Shown: positions 1 to 39,700 of the stretch, piece after piece
How the letters are laid out: each line of letters begins with the position of its first letter
Position numbering within the stretch: the first letter of the stretch is position 1
Assembly (NCBI GenBank): GCA_003993805.1
Contig: RSEF01000005.1
Coordinates: 15,815,038-15,879,037, forward strand
Length of the DNA: 64,000 nt
Direction of reading: 5' to 3'
Source of the DNA: Himantopus leucocephalus
Lineage: Eukaryota; Chordata; Aves; Charadriiformes; Recurvirostridae
Position numbers and translations under genes: made by a program
The notes under the pieces: generated by a model
The model's database searches: none
The model's input: only the letters and a program-made list of their open reading frames with translations
What the model was told of the DNA's origin: nothing

Positions 1-284
1 CAAGGGAGAGATCCCCAGAGGAGCCACAAAGCCAAGGGGCAGGAAGAGCCTGCAAAATGGCACCTCAGTGGGGATTTGCAGCCTTGGCTGCGTTTTGCTG
101 GGTCTTTTCCTCGTGGTTACAGGGAGGGAGGTGATTCTCCTCTGCTCCGCTCTGGTGAGACCCCAGCAGGGTGGTGTGTCCGTCTCGGGGGTCCCCAGCA
201 CAAGACAGACATGGGCCTGTGCGAGCGGGTCTAGAGGATGGCCACAAAAGTGGTGGTAGGGCTGGGACACTTCTCCCTGACAGT

Positions 285-684
285 AAAAGCGCAGAGAGTT
301 GGGGTTGTTCAGGCTGGAGAAGAGAAGGCTCTGGGGAGACCTTATTGCGGCCATTCAGTACTTAAAGGGTGCTTATAAGAAAGAGAGAGACTTTTTACAA
401 GGCCTGTCGTGACAGGACAAGGGACAACAGCTTTAAACTGAAAGAGGGTAGGTTTAGATTGGACATCAGGAAGAAACTCTTGAAGATGAGGGTGGTGGGA
501 CACTGGATCGGGTTGCCCAGAGAAGCTGTGGATGCCCCATCACACTGGAGGTGTTCAAGGCCAGGTTGGACAGGGCTTCGAGCAACCTGATCTAGTGAAA
601 GCTGCCCCTGCCCACGGCAGGGGGGGTTGGACTAGATGATCTTTGAAGGTCCCTTCCCACCTGAACCACTCGTGTGACTCTATG
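285..684 (+). mobile_element. CR1 LINE fragment, 3' end
   Basis: A 5'-truncated CR1 non-LTR retrotransposon. The sequence carries typical CR1 3'-end phrases, including the 'ggacatcaggaagaaactct', 'gttgcccagagaagctgtgg' and 'ttggactagatgatctttga' blocks, and ends in a 'gactctatga' tail like the CR1 terminal ATTCTATGA repeat. It is in plus orientation and about 400 bp long, so only the 3' UTR end is present and no reverse transcriptase remains. CR1 is the dominant LINE of birds, and this copy is the main repeat-based sign of an avian genome. The 5' boundary is approximate. Confidence 0.92.
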
Positions 685-1364
685 AGGGCACAGCATACGC
701 TAATGGAGAGCCAGAGTGTGAACGTGGGCACCAGAAACAGCCAGCAGTTTGGAAACATGGGGGAGAACCACCATCCCTGGTGGGCTTCCCTCCAACAGGA
801 CATTTCAAGGGTCGGCAGAGACAACAGGCCCTACAGAATAGCTCACATCCCAAATTTACTAACAGCCATTTGTGTTTTGACATCTACACTGAATTAACCA
901 AGTAATTCAGATTTGGGTATTGGGCTTTAGTATTATATGTAGGTTAACTGCCTCAGTAAATGTTTTAAGGTAATATTTGAATGAATCATTCTCTATATTG
1001 TACTGTGACTTGTCTGCATTTAAGAAATATTGTGTGCTGAAAACTATCACTTCTGTGGATTTGTTCCTTTATTCCTGGTGCTTTGATGCCCTTCATCACT
1101 CAAACTTTTAAGTCAATTTTAACTACATTTGGTGTCCAGATTATGAGCTCCCCCAGAACAGAGTGAGCTTTTGTTATCTGCCTGTACGGTGGCTGTAAAA
1201 GAGGCCTCCGATCCTGGGTCTTTGTTGATGATACTGACCCTCATTCCCAGGTATAGAGCTGGATCAACTGATATTAAGTAAGGATTTGGACCACCTCCCA
1301 AATCCTTGCAAAGTGGGATGCCATTAAATAAAATATGAAACACCATTCCAGAGAGCTGTCATTG
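685..1364. other. Intergenic DNA downstream of TNNT3
   Basis: AT-rich sequence with no recognisable gene. It holds a second minus-strand AATAAA (1068-1073) that could act as a distal poly(A) signal for TNNT3, but nothing else supports this. Confidence 0.5.
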
Positions 1365-1712
1365 GAGTAGGTACTGGTCGCGCTTTATTTACAAAATCCA
1401 AAGATTTGTACACAGCAATCTACAGGAGAGCATAGGGCTGGTATCAGGAGGATAAAGGACATGCTCAGCAGGAATTGAAGATGCCAGCAAGGAGTCATCT
1501 CAGTTTCACAGGGAACCTGCTTCCTTTTGACTGAGGAAGCCGCCAGACCCCTCCAGGAAGAAAAGGAAGAAAAGCAGCAGCAATAGCCAGCCCAGGCTGA
1601 TATTGCAATTTTTGTTATCGTTGAGGCGTGGGAACACAAGTGATAGGTGAAGGAAGAAAGAGGAGACCAGCAGGGTTTCAGCACGCCACTAAGGGCCATC
1701 CTGCCTGGTTCT
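1365..1712 (-). other. TNNT3: TNNT3 3' UTR
   Basis: Noncoding part of the terminal exon, from the stop codon to the inferred cleavage point. The left limit rests only on the AATAAA at 1384-1389. Confidence 0.65.
1384..1389 (-). terminator. TNNT3: TNNT3 poly(A) signal AATAAA
   Basis: On the minus strand this reads AATAAA, about 325 nt after the TNNT3 stop codon. It is the first canonical poly(A) signal in the 3' UTR, so cleavage is expected near 1365-1375. Confidence 0.75.
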
Positions 1713-28613
<26,901 letters not shown>

Positions 28614-29249
28614 GTTGGCAGTGAGTTTCTAGACAAAAGATGAAAAGAAGAAAAAAAAAAAAGAGAGAGAAAAAAAAGTGTTATTACCAGGAGCGCCTCC
28701 TAGAAAATGCCAAGGCAGGAGCAGATGGGTTGACATTTGAGGACCAAAAAAGCCAGGCACCTGCTTTCCCACACAGCAGCCAATCCCCCACCAACACTGC
28801 CATTTTGGGAGCAGCACAGACCTTTGCCAGCCAGGTCAGAGGAGAAGGAGAGGGGAAGAGGAAAAGATCATCTGGAAAGACATGCCCCATCAACCCGGCT
28901 TTAAGTTACAAAACTCCAAAGCTCAGGGAGACGGGTGTCCTCTCGCACCCATCTGACATTTCCCTCGCTCCAGCAAGATCAGAGAAATTTTTCCTTCTTT
29001 TACACTTCCACAAGTGGGAAGGCACCAGCTCCAAAGCATTAGTCAGAGCTAAAAAAAAAAATAACTGAAACTACCAATATACTCAGAGATAACCATTTAT
29101 TTGTCAGCACCCAAAAGTGCTTTAAGTAGTATTGTCTGTCTTATACAGCTGACAAATGAATGAACAATTATCTGCTGATTAGTTTAGGATGAGAACTGGC
29201 TAAATACCCGGTTAGGCAATTTATATCGGTATAACCAGTTGTATTTATT

Positions 29250-29570
29250 ACAACCAATCCTCGCACCACGGGGCAGAAGCGTGCCCATCCACGGCGCTGT
29301 CGTGGCTTGCATTTCTGCGCAGCCCGAGTCGGGGCTGCGTGCAGACCACCGCCTGCAGAGAGCTGCGGCCGGGGAAGGGCAAGGGCTGGATACGGCCACT
29401 CTGCTGATCTTTGCCAGACCCCAAATGCGTGTATCGGAGCCCCAGCCGGAGTCAGAGGGAGTGGTGCTGCTATTCGGGGAGCAACACGGTAATATCGTAC
29501 GCTGCACCAGGTTCGGTGATGGCCTTGGTGCAACGCTATGGGTCTCCTAAAAGCATCAGCTGCCCTGAGG
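29250..29570. promoter_or_regulatory. CpG-rich island in TNNT3 intron 1
   Basis: A GC-rich stretch with a dense set of CpGs (about 14 in the first 145 bp by eye) in an otherwise CpG-poor intron. It could be an intronic regulatory element or an alternative promoter. No exon or TATA box was recognised, so function is open. Confidence 0.4.
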
Positions 29571-32307
29571 ACAGGGGGAGAAGGTGGGGAAAGGGCCCCA
29601 AAAGCTTCCTCCAAACCCACAGCGGGTCTTAAATTAGAAAACAGGGCTCCTCCTCACTGAGAAACTCTAGCCATGACTTTCATTACTTCGTTACTCAGCT
29701 GATATATGTGAGACGTCTTGAAGGAGCAGGTGGGCTGACAGGTTCAAAAGGAACAACTGCAGCTCAGCAGCTTTCTATTTCAGAGGAAGGCAGTAATCCC
29801 ATAGGCTCCAACCCTGCCCTATAAGGGATCCTCTCCATTCCCCAGCAATGACCCTGAGCACCACGCGTTAACACCAACAGGATTTTAAACCCCCCTGTTC
29901 TAAGCAGCGCTAAACAGCCAGCGTTTTTTCTTCTAGTCCCTCATTTGTCCTCTTTCTGAAATTCAGCATTGCCCTGGAAGTAGTGCCAGCAATGGCTGTG
30001 TTATGACCGGATCTGAGTAGCTGGACAGGAGGGTGATTTACTGCTAGGACACGTGAGATTTGGGTTCAGTGATCTCTTGGTCCCAGGGTGCTTTTAACTT
30101 GGTAGCTGTGATTACTCGCTCCTCAAGTGCAACAGCCATCCCAGGGAGTGGAACTCTAACCCCACCAGGCAGGAGGAATGTTGGAGGAATTTCGTGTTTG
30201 GGAGGAATTTCAGCTCTTTGAAAGGCTTTTCTGCTGCATCAGTTCCTGCTGTTTCTTCTTACTTGGATGCTACAACACCTCTGGTTTCTCGCCCCTGGTC
30301 TTTTTTATCTAGATGATCAAATCTTCAGGATAAAGACTTCCACTTGCTCTCTGCACAGTGGCTAGCCGTATAATAGCTTTGCAATCCCATTTCAGCCTCC
30401 AAAAATTATTCAAGCTATTAGTAATAAGGCTTGACAGTATGTTGGTTTATGCAGCGGGACAGCAGAGCTTTTCCTGGCAAAAGCCTGCAGAGGGAACCTG
30501 CCAGATGCCCAGCTGTTGGCTCCTTCCAAAATGCATCATCTCTAAAGACTCAGGGCAATGCCCAATCCTCCCACGGTTTCTGCTTTTATTTTATAAACCC
30601 AGATTTCCCTTCTTCCCAAGTTGGAGGGGAAAAAAGGGGACTTTTAAAGGGCTTTGGGCTAAACTCTTCTTCCCTCTCACTCCAGTAGCAAGAAGAGTAA
30701 TACTGCTCAATGCTGGAGAAGAAATCAGCTCAAGAGCCCTGCATGTGCGTACAGAGAGCAAACGTCTGTTCGGTGTAGGATAGGCACGTAATGCAGTGCA
30801 TGCTGTTCTTTCCAAGGCAATTGAAGTCAATGGGAGTCTTTGCAATCAGGCTTTCCATTAACAGTTTTTGGAATGAGCTCATCTAGTCTCCAATTTAGCT
30901 CTAAGGACATCTTGCCGAGGGTTGTCACATTGGCTGTTCCCCTACACCCTTCCATATTTGTTAATCCAAGCGCTGCAAATGCGAATGGGATTTTACATGG
31001 CATCTGTCCGTGTGCTATAAAAGCCGAGCGAGAATGCCAGCATCCCTGACACCGTAAGACCCCAACCCTGAGGGGGTTTCTGGGCCCCAGATGAAATGAA
31101 TTAATAACAAGTGCATTGGCAGACTCTGTGCGGAGATGAGACAGATGCAGGAACCCCAAAGGCTAGGACAGGGGGACAAAAAAATCCAGGGGGAGGTGCA
31201 GATTTCAGCCTTGCAAGGGCCAGACGTTCAGCCAACTTTGGTGGCTTTGTCGGGGGGAGCTGGCATTTAAGGCTGTAGCTGACTGCCACTGCCCTGCCTG
31301 GAAAGCCGAAAAGGTCTTGACTCAAGAAGAACAAGGTGTCTGTCCGCTTTGAGGCATTCAAAAGCCATCTGGTCCCTCCAAGCCAGGGACAAAACACAGA
31401 CTATCATAGCAACAGCCACCCGAGATGTGAAAGGTTCTTTGATGCCCAGCGCTGTCCACGTAGCTAACTCTGTCATCAAAGCAGCCAACAAAACCGAACC
31501 ATATTTACATCCAAAAGGCAATAAAGAAAGCAATCCTCTAAGAGCAGTATTTTTTGCTGTTAGGATTAAGTTCGCTGAAGGCAATGGAAAGTCTCCAGCT
31601 GGCTCAGGATTACCCTTTGGTGGAAATTACTTTACACGCAGCAAATGCAGCCTAAGATTAAGGCTGTTAGCACCTTAAGGCAATAATTGGGTTTTGTTTG
31701 TACAGTGGCAGAAAAATGGGGTCTGGTCTTGAGTGAGGTTTAAGGATGTAATAAAATCAATTAGCTAATACTGCCCACCATTTGGAAGGAAATCAAAACA
31801 CATGGGAAAGTTTCGCCAGACCAAAAACTTCCTGCCTGCTCCCACCCCTTAAAGGTGAAAGCAAAGGTTATTTTCTGTATTTTGTTCAAGCTAAGCGGGT
31901 CACAGCTTGAAGGACAAATACCCCAGTCCTTATTAGCCTCAGGTGGACAGGAACGCCGTGTCCCTTTTGGCCCCAAATGCTCCCACCCTTGGCTGAAAGA
32001 GCAGAGCCAGCACATCCCAAGAAGCCTCTTAGCAGCTGAGAATGCACCCGGGAGGAGGAACAGGCTGCCTTGCACCTCCGGGCCATCCCTGGAAAAAACC
32101 CACCTGTCAATCATCCCCTCCCAAACCAGGCCATACAAGGGAGGCAAGGTAGCAAGAGCCATACAGAAAGTGGGGAGGACAAAAGTGGCCATGCATGGGC
32201 GGTGGGACCTGGCAGGGACAGCTATCAGGTGAGGACTAGGGGTATGATCCACCAAGCACCACATAGCCCTGCTTTACCAGCAGGAGCTGCTGCAAAGCCA
32301 GTGCATC

Positions 32308-32436
32308 TATTTTTTTATATACATATATGTATACATTAAAAAATACGTGTATTATATATATCTACTAAATATATAAATATATACATCTACTTTTCTACAT
32401 AAAAAGTATATACATATACTTTTTAAAATATATATT
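32308..32436. repeat. AT-rich simple repeat
   Basis: About 130 bp of tatata/atacat units within TNNT3 intron 1. Confidence 0.85.
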
Positions 32437-33635
32437 TCTTCCATCCCTCCACCTCCTCCCTTTGTTTCTGAACTGCTCAGTAGTTTGCAGCAGAAAGTGT
32501 TTCTCTCCCCAGGGGCCGGAGAGAGAGCTAAGTGCCCCCGGCAGTGCTGCTGCTGAAACAGGGGAGCAGGACCCAAGCGCTGCTGCGGGCTCCGCTGACA
32601 CAAAGCAAAATCCCGATTCCATGCCCCAAAACGTGCCCTTTATCCTTGTCTTCAGGGTGATATGATCTGTCAGATCCCTGCCTGGGGTTTGCTAGGAACA
32701 ACAAGGCGGACACAGAGGACTAAAAGATAACGACCATGGTTAGCTTATAGCTCCTGCCTTTTCCCTGGTTTTGGGCCCACGAGGGACGTCTGCCTGCCCG
32801 GGCACTTGCCTACAGCCTTACTGGAGCTCCCCCACACCAGCGGCACGGCTCCCACCCAAATCGCTGGCATCAAAGCCACTTGTGCTGGTGACACTCCTGC
32901 CTTTGCAGGATACCCCACCCCCCCGCAGTGAGGAGCTCTGCCCTGCGGGGCAGCTGCAGGCTGGGGGGGTGGGATATATGCCCCCCCCACAGGGGGGATT
33001 CACCCACACTAGGTGGTTGGGTCAGCAAAGTGCAGGGGTTTGATGCCCTGAGAGCATCCCATCACCACTCTGAATTTAACCCCCTCCTTCTGCCCCTCTG
33101 TGCCCACAGGGGGATTCTCTCCCAGTTTTCTTCTTTTCCGTGGAAGGGGGCAGTTTTCCATGACCACATTTGTGGTTCTCAGGTCTCCCTCTAGCCCCAC
33201 ACCCTGCAGCCCTCCTCTCCCGCTGGCAGGTCCCTGATCATCCTGCCCTTCATCCCTCCCGCCTTGGCCATCCCTTTCTCCAGATGACAGGGGAAGGAAG
33301 GACAGCGCTTCCCTCCCACTGCTGGATGAGTTTTCCCGAATGCTCTGAGAGATGCCACTTCATTCCCAGACCCAGAGCTTGGTTTTGGAAGGGTCTTTTC
33401 TCCCACCACTAATCCTTAAGAGTTCAGAGCACCTGAATCTCTGAGAGTGGCATGAGCCTCATGCAATGCCCAACAAAAGCCAGGAAAGAAAAGTGCCTTT
33501 TCCTTAGGACCCTGTCCTGGATCCTGGATCTAGTGGACGCCAGCCCACCCCTGATGCTTCTCTATTCAAACCAAGGCTCAGCCCCTCTGTGGTTTTACCC
33601 CCCCGGCAGCATCCCTTGCCAGGGTTCCCGCTTAC

Positions 33636-33700
33636 CTGGGAGGAGCGGAGAGAAGCACCAAGCTCCCTGCTGAAGGGGACGGGCAGGCTGGGATCTGCGA
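33636..33700 (-). other. TNNT3: TNNT3 noncoding exon 1
   Basis: The minus-strand sequence downstream of a TATA box runs into CTCCTCCCAG followed by GTAAGCG, a good splice donor. Exon 1 of troponin T genes is noncoding, which fits the acceptor 15 nt before the ATG of exon 2. The right-hand limit (start site) is estimated from the TATA position. Confidence 0.75.
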
Positions 33701-33716
33701 GCGTCCCAAGGTGATG

Positions 33717-33764
33717 CAGCTGTCAACTTATAGTGACATTTGATCATCTGGAGCAGCCGATTGG
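33717..33764 (-). promoter_or_regulatory. TNNT3: TNNT3 core promoter: CCAAT, TATA, E-box
   Basis: On the minus strand there is CCAAT (33764-33760), then CTATAAGT (33733-33726) about 27 nt further on, then a CAGCTG E-box (33722-33717), all just upstream of the exon 1 donor. Spacing to the inferred start is normal for a TATA promoter. E-boxes of this type bind MyoD-family factors, and a near-match to a MEF2 site lies upstream at 33956-33965. This fits fast-muscle expression. Confidence 0.72.
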
Positions 33765-36700
33765 CCCCAGACCCCCTGCGCTGGGCTGGGAAGGGAGCAG
33801 GGTTGGGGGGAGCGGAGGGTGGAGGAGGGAGCAAGGGAAGGGGGAAAAAAAAGGTCATACCATGTATAGGAGCAGCTGGAGGAATTGCACAGATGATGCT
33901 AAGATGGGAGGGACATGTTTGGAGGAAAAAAAAAAAACCTCCAGGGCTTATGTTTCTATATTTACAGCCCCACCAGGCAGGCAGGGCTTAAAGAGGGGTA
34001 TCTGAGGCAAAGGCACCTCAGAAACAAACGGCGGGGCACCCGCAGCCCTGTGGTGCATGGCCGTTGCTTAAAACCTGGTCCTGGCACCCTGGATCTTGCA
34101 ATCTCAACACACAGCAGCATCCTCTGCTCTCCTGGCCAGGCAGGACCTCTTGCCTGCTGCCCCCCTACATGTCAATAGCTTTGGTTGTGCTGCAGGGTTA
34201 GAGCCTGCGGAGGGCTTGGGGACTTTCTGCCGCCCAACGCTCTTTGAAATGAGCAGTCACAGGGCATGTGAGAAGTCAGGAGCGTGTAGCACACATGCCG
34301 CGTGTGTGTTTGTGCATGGGTGGTGTGTGGCATGCACCCAGCTCTCACTAAGACTACCAGGGCTCTGCCACACATCAGAGCTTGAGGAGACCTGGAACTA
34401 AAAGCAAGAAAGCAGGAACTCAGCAAGAGAGCTTGTCTGCCCTCAAGCCACACTCAGAGCCTTTCTTAGCATGATGCAAAAGCATTGTTGAAGTAAGGGC
34501 ATCTCAGAGAGGGCAAACCCCAGACGGCTGGACGCCACCTAGGATCCTCTAGGTGCCCAGAGGGGTTTTGCTGCCCAAGCACCCTCCGCAGTTGCACGGC
34601 TATGCCGGCAGAGGATTGCAGTGCCTTGGACAACCCTCTGGCTCACGGTTTCCATTTCATTAAACCTCACAGGTTTCAGCTCCCCATCCCCTCCCTCCCA
34701 CCCCTCTCGCCTTGGCAGGGCTCCCCGGCGGTGCAGAGCATGCCCTCCGGTGTGCCTGGCAGCTCCAGCAACCCCTTTCTCCCAGCCTGTAGGAGCAGAG
34801 AAAACCTTTAGGCGCTGCAGGGCAGGCAGTATTTTTGGCCCGGGTCACAGATCGATTCCTGCCCACTCTTTCCCTGCCACTTGCAGGAAAGGGTCCCCAA
34901 CCGAGGATGTAGAGATGAGCTTTTAAAGCCGTGGAGCAGGAGCACAGCGCTGCAGCCTCCCATTCACCAGGTAACATGCACGAGCCAAAATCCCCTCTCC
35001 AGCTTGTATTCTGCAGCTGTCCGGCAGCTTATCCCCTCGCCTCCCTCCTGCAACCCAGCTTGAGCCAATGCTTTTGTAATTCGTCGGGTGGGAGGGGGAC
35101 AGTGTATCCATCCTCAGTACCCTGACTTCAGCCGGGAGGAGTTTGCCAGCTGGGGGAGCCGGGGTGGGCACCCTGTGCTGCCGAGGAGAGTGGCACCTGC
35201 ATGGGGACGTGCAGCCAGACCAGGTATTGTGGCCTCTGCTCCCCACCCTAGCTCCGCCAAAAACGCTAACGCAGCAAACCAGCCTTCACGCTGCGTTTTC
35301 GGCGCCATCAAGCATTTTTGCCATCTTCCACTGGCTCATTTTCCTCGGGCACTGCACCAGCTGGGCACGTCTCCAAGAAATACTGTATTTGCCCAAACTG
35401 GCAGCAGAGCGGGGATGTGTGCGAGGGGAGTCCCCCAGATGTTTCTCCTTTTATGTTTGCCACGGACCCAGTTTGGCAATGGTATTCACCAGCCTCGTTC
35501 ACCTACCTGCCGGTTATAGACTGTCCCTGCTGCTGACAGGGCATCGAGACTCGGGTCTCCCGCACCAAGGGTTGGATCAATCAGTTAAAAAGGAAACGTG
35601 TGTGTGCAAGTGCATGTGAAGCCTGGGCGGTTCTCAGCAGATGTGAGGCTGAACGCTCCCGTGGTCCCGTCTGGCCCGTTTGCTGCCAGTCGGTTGGCAG
35701 GAGCAATGTGAGCATCTTGTGGGGCTGCACAGCCTCTGCTGGAGCAGTGCTGCTTGTGCACCGGCAGCAGGGAAGCACTCCACGTCACTCAAATTCCCCT
35801 CTAAGCATCTTGACAAATGTGACGTTGATGCAGGCTAAGGGAGGGACAGGTAAGCAGATGTTTCCACCTGCTGCAGCTCTGTTTTCAAATAGATGAGATG
35901 CAAATGTTGGTCCCTGCAGTTCCTGTACACAGGTGTCTGCGCTCAGCTCAGTTCCTGATCTGAACACGTTTGGCAACTGCTCCAGATGATATCCGTCTTT
36001 ACATTACACATCATGTCCATGCTCCGTCTTCCCCATCACCACCCCTTGCAAGCATGGCCCATCTGCTTAGTACTGTCCCAAAGGATGTCTGTGCATCCTA
36101 CGGGCTGCCTCTGTCAGAGCGCTCGTGTCCGTGCGTCTTGTCTCCAGTCCAGCATGATCCAGTTCCCTTTTCCCACAGGACTGAGGGGATCTGCTCCACC
36201 CCTCTGGAAGAGAGCTTATCTGATGCACACATCCTCTGTTTGTATGGCTGGTTCACAACCGAGGCTCATTCCCCACAGCCCATTTTATGTTTGCCCTTTC
36301 TTCCCTTTGTGGGTCTCTATCTGCTTCGGCATGTAATCCTCTCAAATATTTGTTTCAGGCCTTAGCCACATACCCTGTGCTTTTCATACATACCCTACAT
36401 CTAGTCCTTATTTCACCTCTCGATGCCGTCGCACACCAGTTTCATTCACAGCCTGCGACATTTTCATTAGCTTTGCCTCTCTTTACTGTAGATCGTCCTG
36501 CTCAAGGATATATATTTTGTGCTGTCTTGACATCATCTCTTCTCCCTGCATCAGCAGCAAGGTGTACTTGGACTTGCCTTTGAGCTGCTGCAGCGCAGCC
36601 ACGCCAGCCAAGAGAGCAAGCAAACCACCACCGCCAACCTCATGCTCTCTACTGATCGCGTGGACCAGATGAGAGAGAGAGATGGTCCCAGCTGCGGCCA

Positions 36701-39700
36701 CATTTCTTCCAAAAGCTATCAGATTTTCTTAGGTGAGGGCACAGCGAGCACCTGTCTTTGGAGAAGCCCCTCTCACTAGCTGCCAGGTTAGAAGACAGCA
36801 CCAAGGCCGAAGAGAGTATGCATGCAGGTCACAGACAAACCAGAGTCTCAAACCGCATAAAGTCCCTCCGCCTGCTGACCTAAAGCTGGGGCCTGGCATG
36901 CTTTTACAGGGACAGCATCTCCACCTGGGAGAGGATACAGCAAACCAACGTTCCTCCTTGAATTAGGAACTAGAAGCTGGGGCAGAGATCTAGAGAAGTT
37001 TCCACTAGGCAACCTAACCCAATATCGCATTTCTTTTCGGTAGCTAGGAGCACCCAGACTGGTTATTTGAGATGGGCCACAGGAATATACAGCGGCATAG
37101 CAGGGCCACTTGCAGGGGAGCTGTAATCAGCCCTTCTCATCTTTTCTGGCTGTTGGCTGACCTATTGCAGCAGCCAGTGCGCTCAGCGGGAGATGCCTTT
37201 AAATACAGTGTTCACACATTAGCCCCGATAATTTTACAAATTGTGTAAAGATGGGCACTTTGGCCAAATGCATGTCTCTATTTTTTTATACCCTCACCCC
37301 CCTTGCTCATTGCACACCAGTCAGTGAGCAGCATTTCCATGGATCACTGCCTCCTACAGCTGGATGGCACCCAGCCAGCAAGCTGAAAAATTGCTGTAAA
37401 AGAGCATCTAAAAACCCCTACAGCCCTGGAAGTCTGAAATCCTACCTGTGGCTTCACAGTCATGAAAGACTACAGAGTTTGTAAATAAAATCAGATACAG
37501 TCTTCCCATAAAACAGGTGCTCTTTCACAACCCAAGAGAGATCTAACTCCTGAAAACAATACCTACCCCTTATTCACCAACTACTGACCAATACTGAGCA
37601 AACAGATCTAATACCGAAGCAGATCCTGGTTTGGCATGCAAGTTGGGCCAGAGGACCTCCTGAAGTCCTTCCTCACCCAAACTTGCCCATGACTCTGCAC
37701 TTACACCTTCATGACAGAGCTACAGAGGAACTTCCACTGACACCATCTTTCATTGGAAACTGGTTAAGCTATCCAAAGTGAAATTGTTTGCCAGGAAAAT
37801 GTGTTTTACTTGAGTTGTTCCACCATTCACAGTCTGACTGTTTCTTAAATTTTTTTTCTCCCTCTCTGAAGTCATATTTGAATGCTTTGAAAACAACATC
37901 TTTTGATTTTTATTGCATGATAAAGTTATAGCGGTTTTGGTGTGTTTGTCCACTTATACAGACATCAGCACTGAAACACTTGAAGTTATGCATGAAAACG
38001 TGTTGATTAAGCTGACTGGGAAAGGGCGGGGATGTGTTTTTCTGTTTTGTGACACTTTCAATTATAAACCTTTTACCATGATTTGGGGCAGGTGGGAAAT
38101 GGGAATCACAAAAGCCATTTGAGAAGGAACACTGAATTCTTATCCAGTTCCATCCCTGCTCCTTCTTCTCAGGTTTTCTGCAGTGGGGTTTAATCAGCAG
38201 TTCAAGGTTAGAGTAGATGCCCTACATTCACCAAAACACTTTCCAATTTAATTGAAGCAGTTGCCAATAAAAAAGCAGATCAGATAGTGACTAAGTAAGT
38301 ACGCTCAGAGAAAGGACAGAATAGGTATATAATTAATTATTTTCTGTTCCTGGGTAAAATCCAATGACCTGTTTTATGCAGGCGGTCAAGCAGAGATCAG
38401 AATAGCCTTAAACTTTAAAATCAGCTCCTCTATTTAAGTATCAGCAGACTGCTGCCATTTTACTGGCGATGACGGGACCGTGAGGAATCTGAAACACAAC
38501 TCAAATGGTCCGAGCAAAGACCAGGCTTTCTCCCTGGCTCCTCTAATACCCCGGCTTGGCATTTGGGCTCAGGATCTCAGTCCCTCCCCCAGCTAGAAGG
38601 GACCTGGTGCAGTGCTTGCCATGCACAGCGATGCACCTCTTGCAGCAGCTGCTGAGATACAGGGGAGAGCAATTATTCCCGAGGTTGTGGATTCACCTAC
38701 CTGAATCCTAGAGGGTAGCTGGGGAACCTCAGGTTACCGGCACCTTTTCCTGATGGGGCTCCATGACATGTCAGAGGTTCAGAGGCATAAAAATAAGCAT
38801 AAAGGGCAACAAATAACCTTCACTTATTACCTAATTACCTTATTACCAAATTACCTATGTATGCCTCCACCCACCTTCCTGATACTGCTCTTCTTGCATC
38901 TGGAGGGAGGGAGTCAATCAAAACGTTTGCAGAGGATTCTAGTGTGTCATCCTTTCTGTGAAATTCAGTCAGTAGGAGAATCTGCTGCTGTCTTATCCCC
39001 TCTTAGCCTGCAAGAGCAGAAACTCTACATGTTTGCATAAGAAAAAGGGAGGGATCTGAATACATCCTACTTCAGCATCAGATGCAAACATAAGCCAGCC
39101 TTGTGCATCATTCATATGGTGCATGCTGCAAATACCCTCATTAGGCTGGTGTGGTTTTGGTGGTGACAGTGGCAGAGCAGGGTACAATGTGTCCTTGGGC
39201 ATTTTTAAATCCTGTGGAAATTTTGTTATTCATAAGGGGTTTTTTAATAGGTTTCCAGTTGGGTTGTCTCTGGTTGTTATTATGTTTTTTTCCCCAGCAA
39301 CATTTTCAGCATTAGAGACACAGAAAGTCACAAGTACTCCTAAAAGACAATGGAAGTTTTGAGTTGTTAAAGTAATCAGTCAAAGAGGAATTAATTGCAT
39401 TAGGGTATTTGCATGAAGGATTGAGGAGCTACCCCACAATCCTTCCACAGGTCAGCACTGCTCCTTAGGAGCAGCGTGTCCTGCAGAGCCGAGTGTTATC
39501 TCATCACTCATCAGGGAGACAGAGAGGGAGAAAGCAAATGAAAAGCTCCCCTCCAACACCTACCCAAAGATGCATCTGTATCTCTTCCATGAGAACTGGC
39601 CTCATCAGATGGGCCACACCTCTGATGGATGCGGGAAATGCTTTGCTATCTTCATCCATGACACAGTGACTCTAAGTCAGATTAGAGATACATTACCACA

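Larger units (their letters stand above)
28629..33635 (-). other. TNNT3: TNNT3 intron 1
   Basis: A 5-kb intron between the noncoding first exon and the start-codon exon. It contains a CpG cluster and an AT-repeat tract. The many open frames are not recognisable proteins. Confidence 0.6.

Noticed and set aside
34600..35620. Cluster of open frames of 60-158 codons on both strands
   Set aside because: GC-rich noncoding DNA upstream of TNNT3 with few stop codons. No splice or domain support was found.
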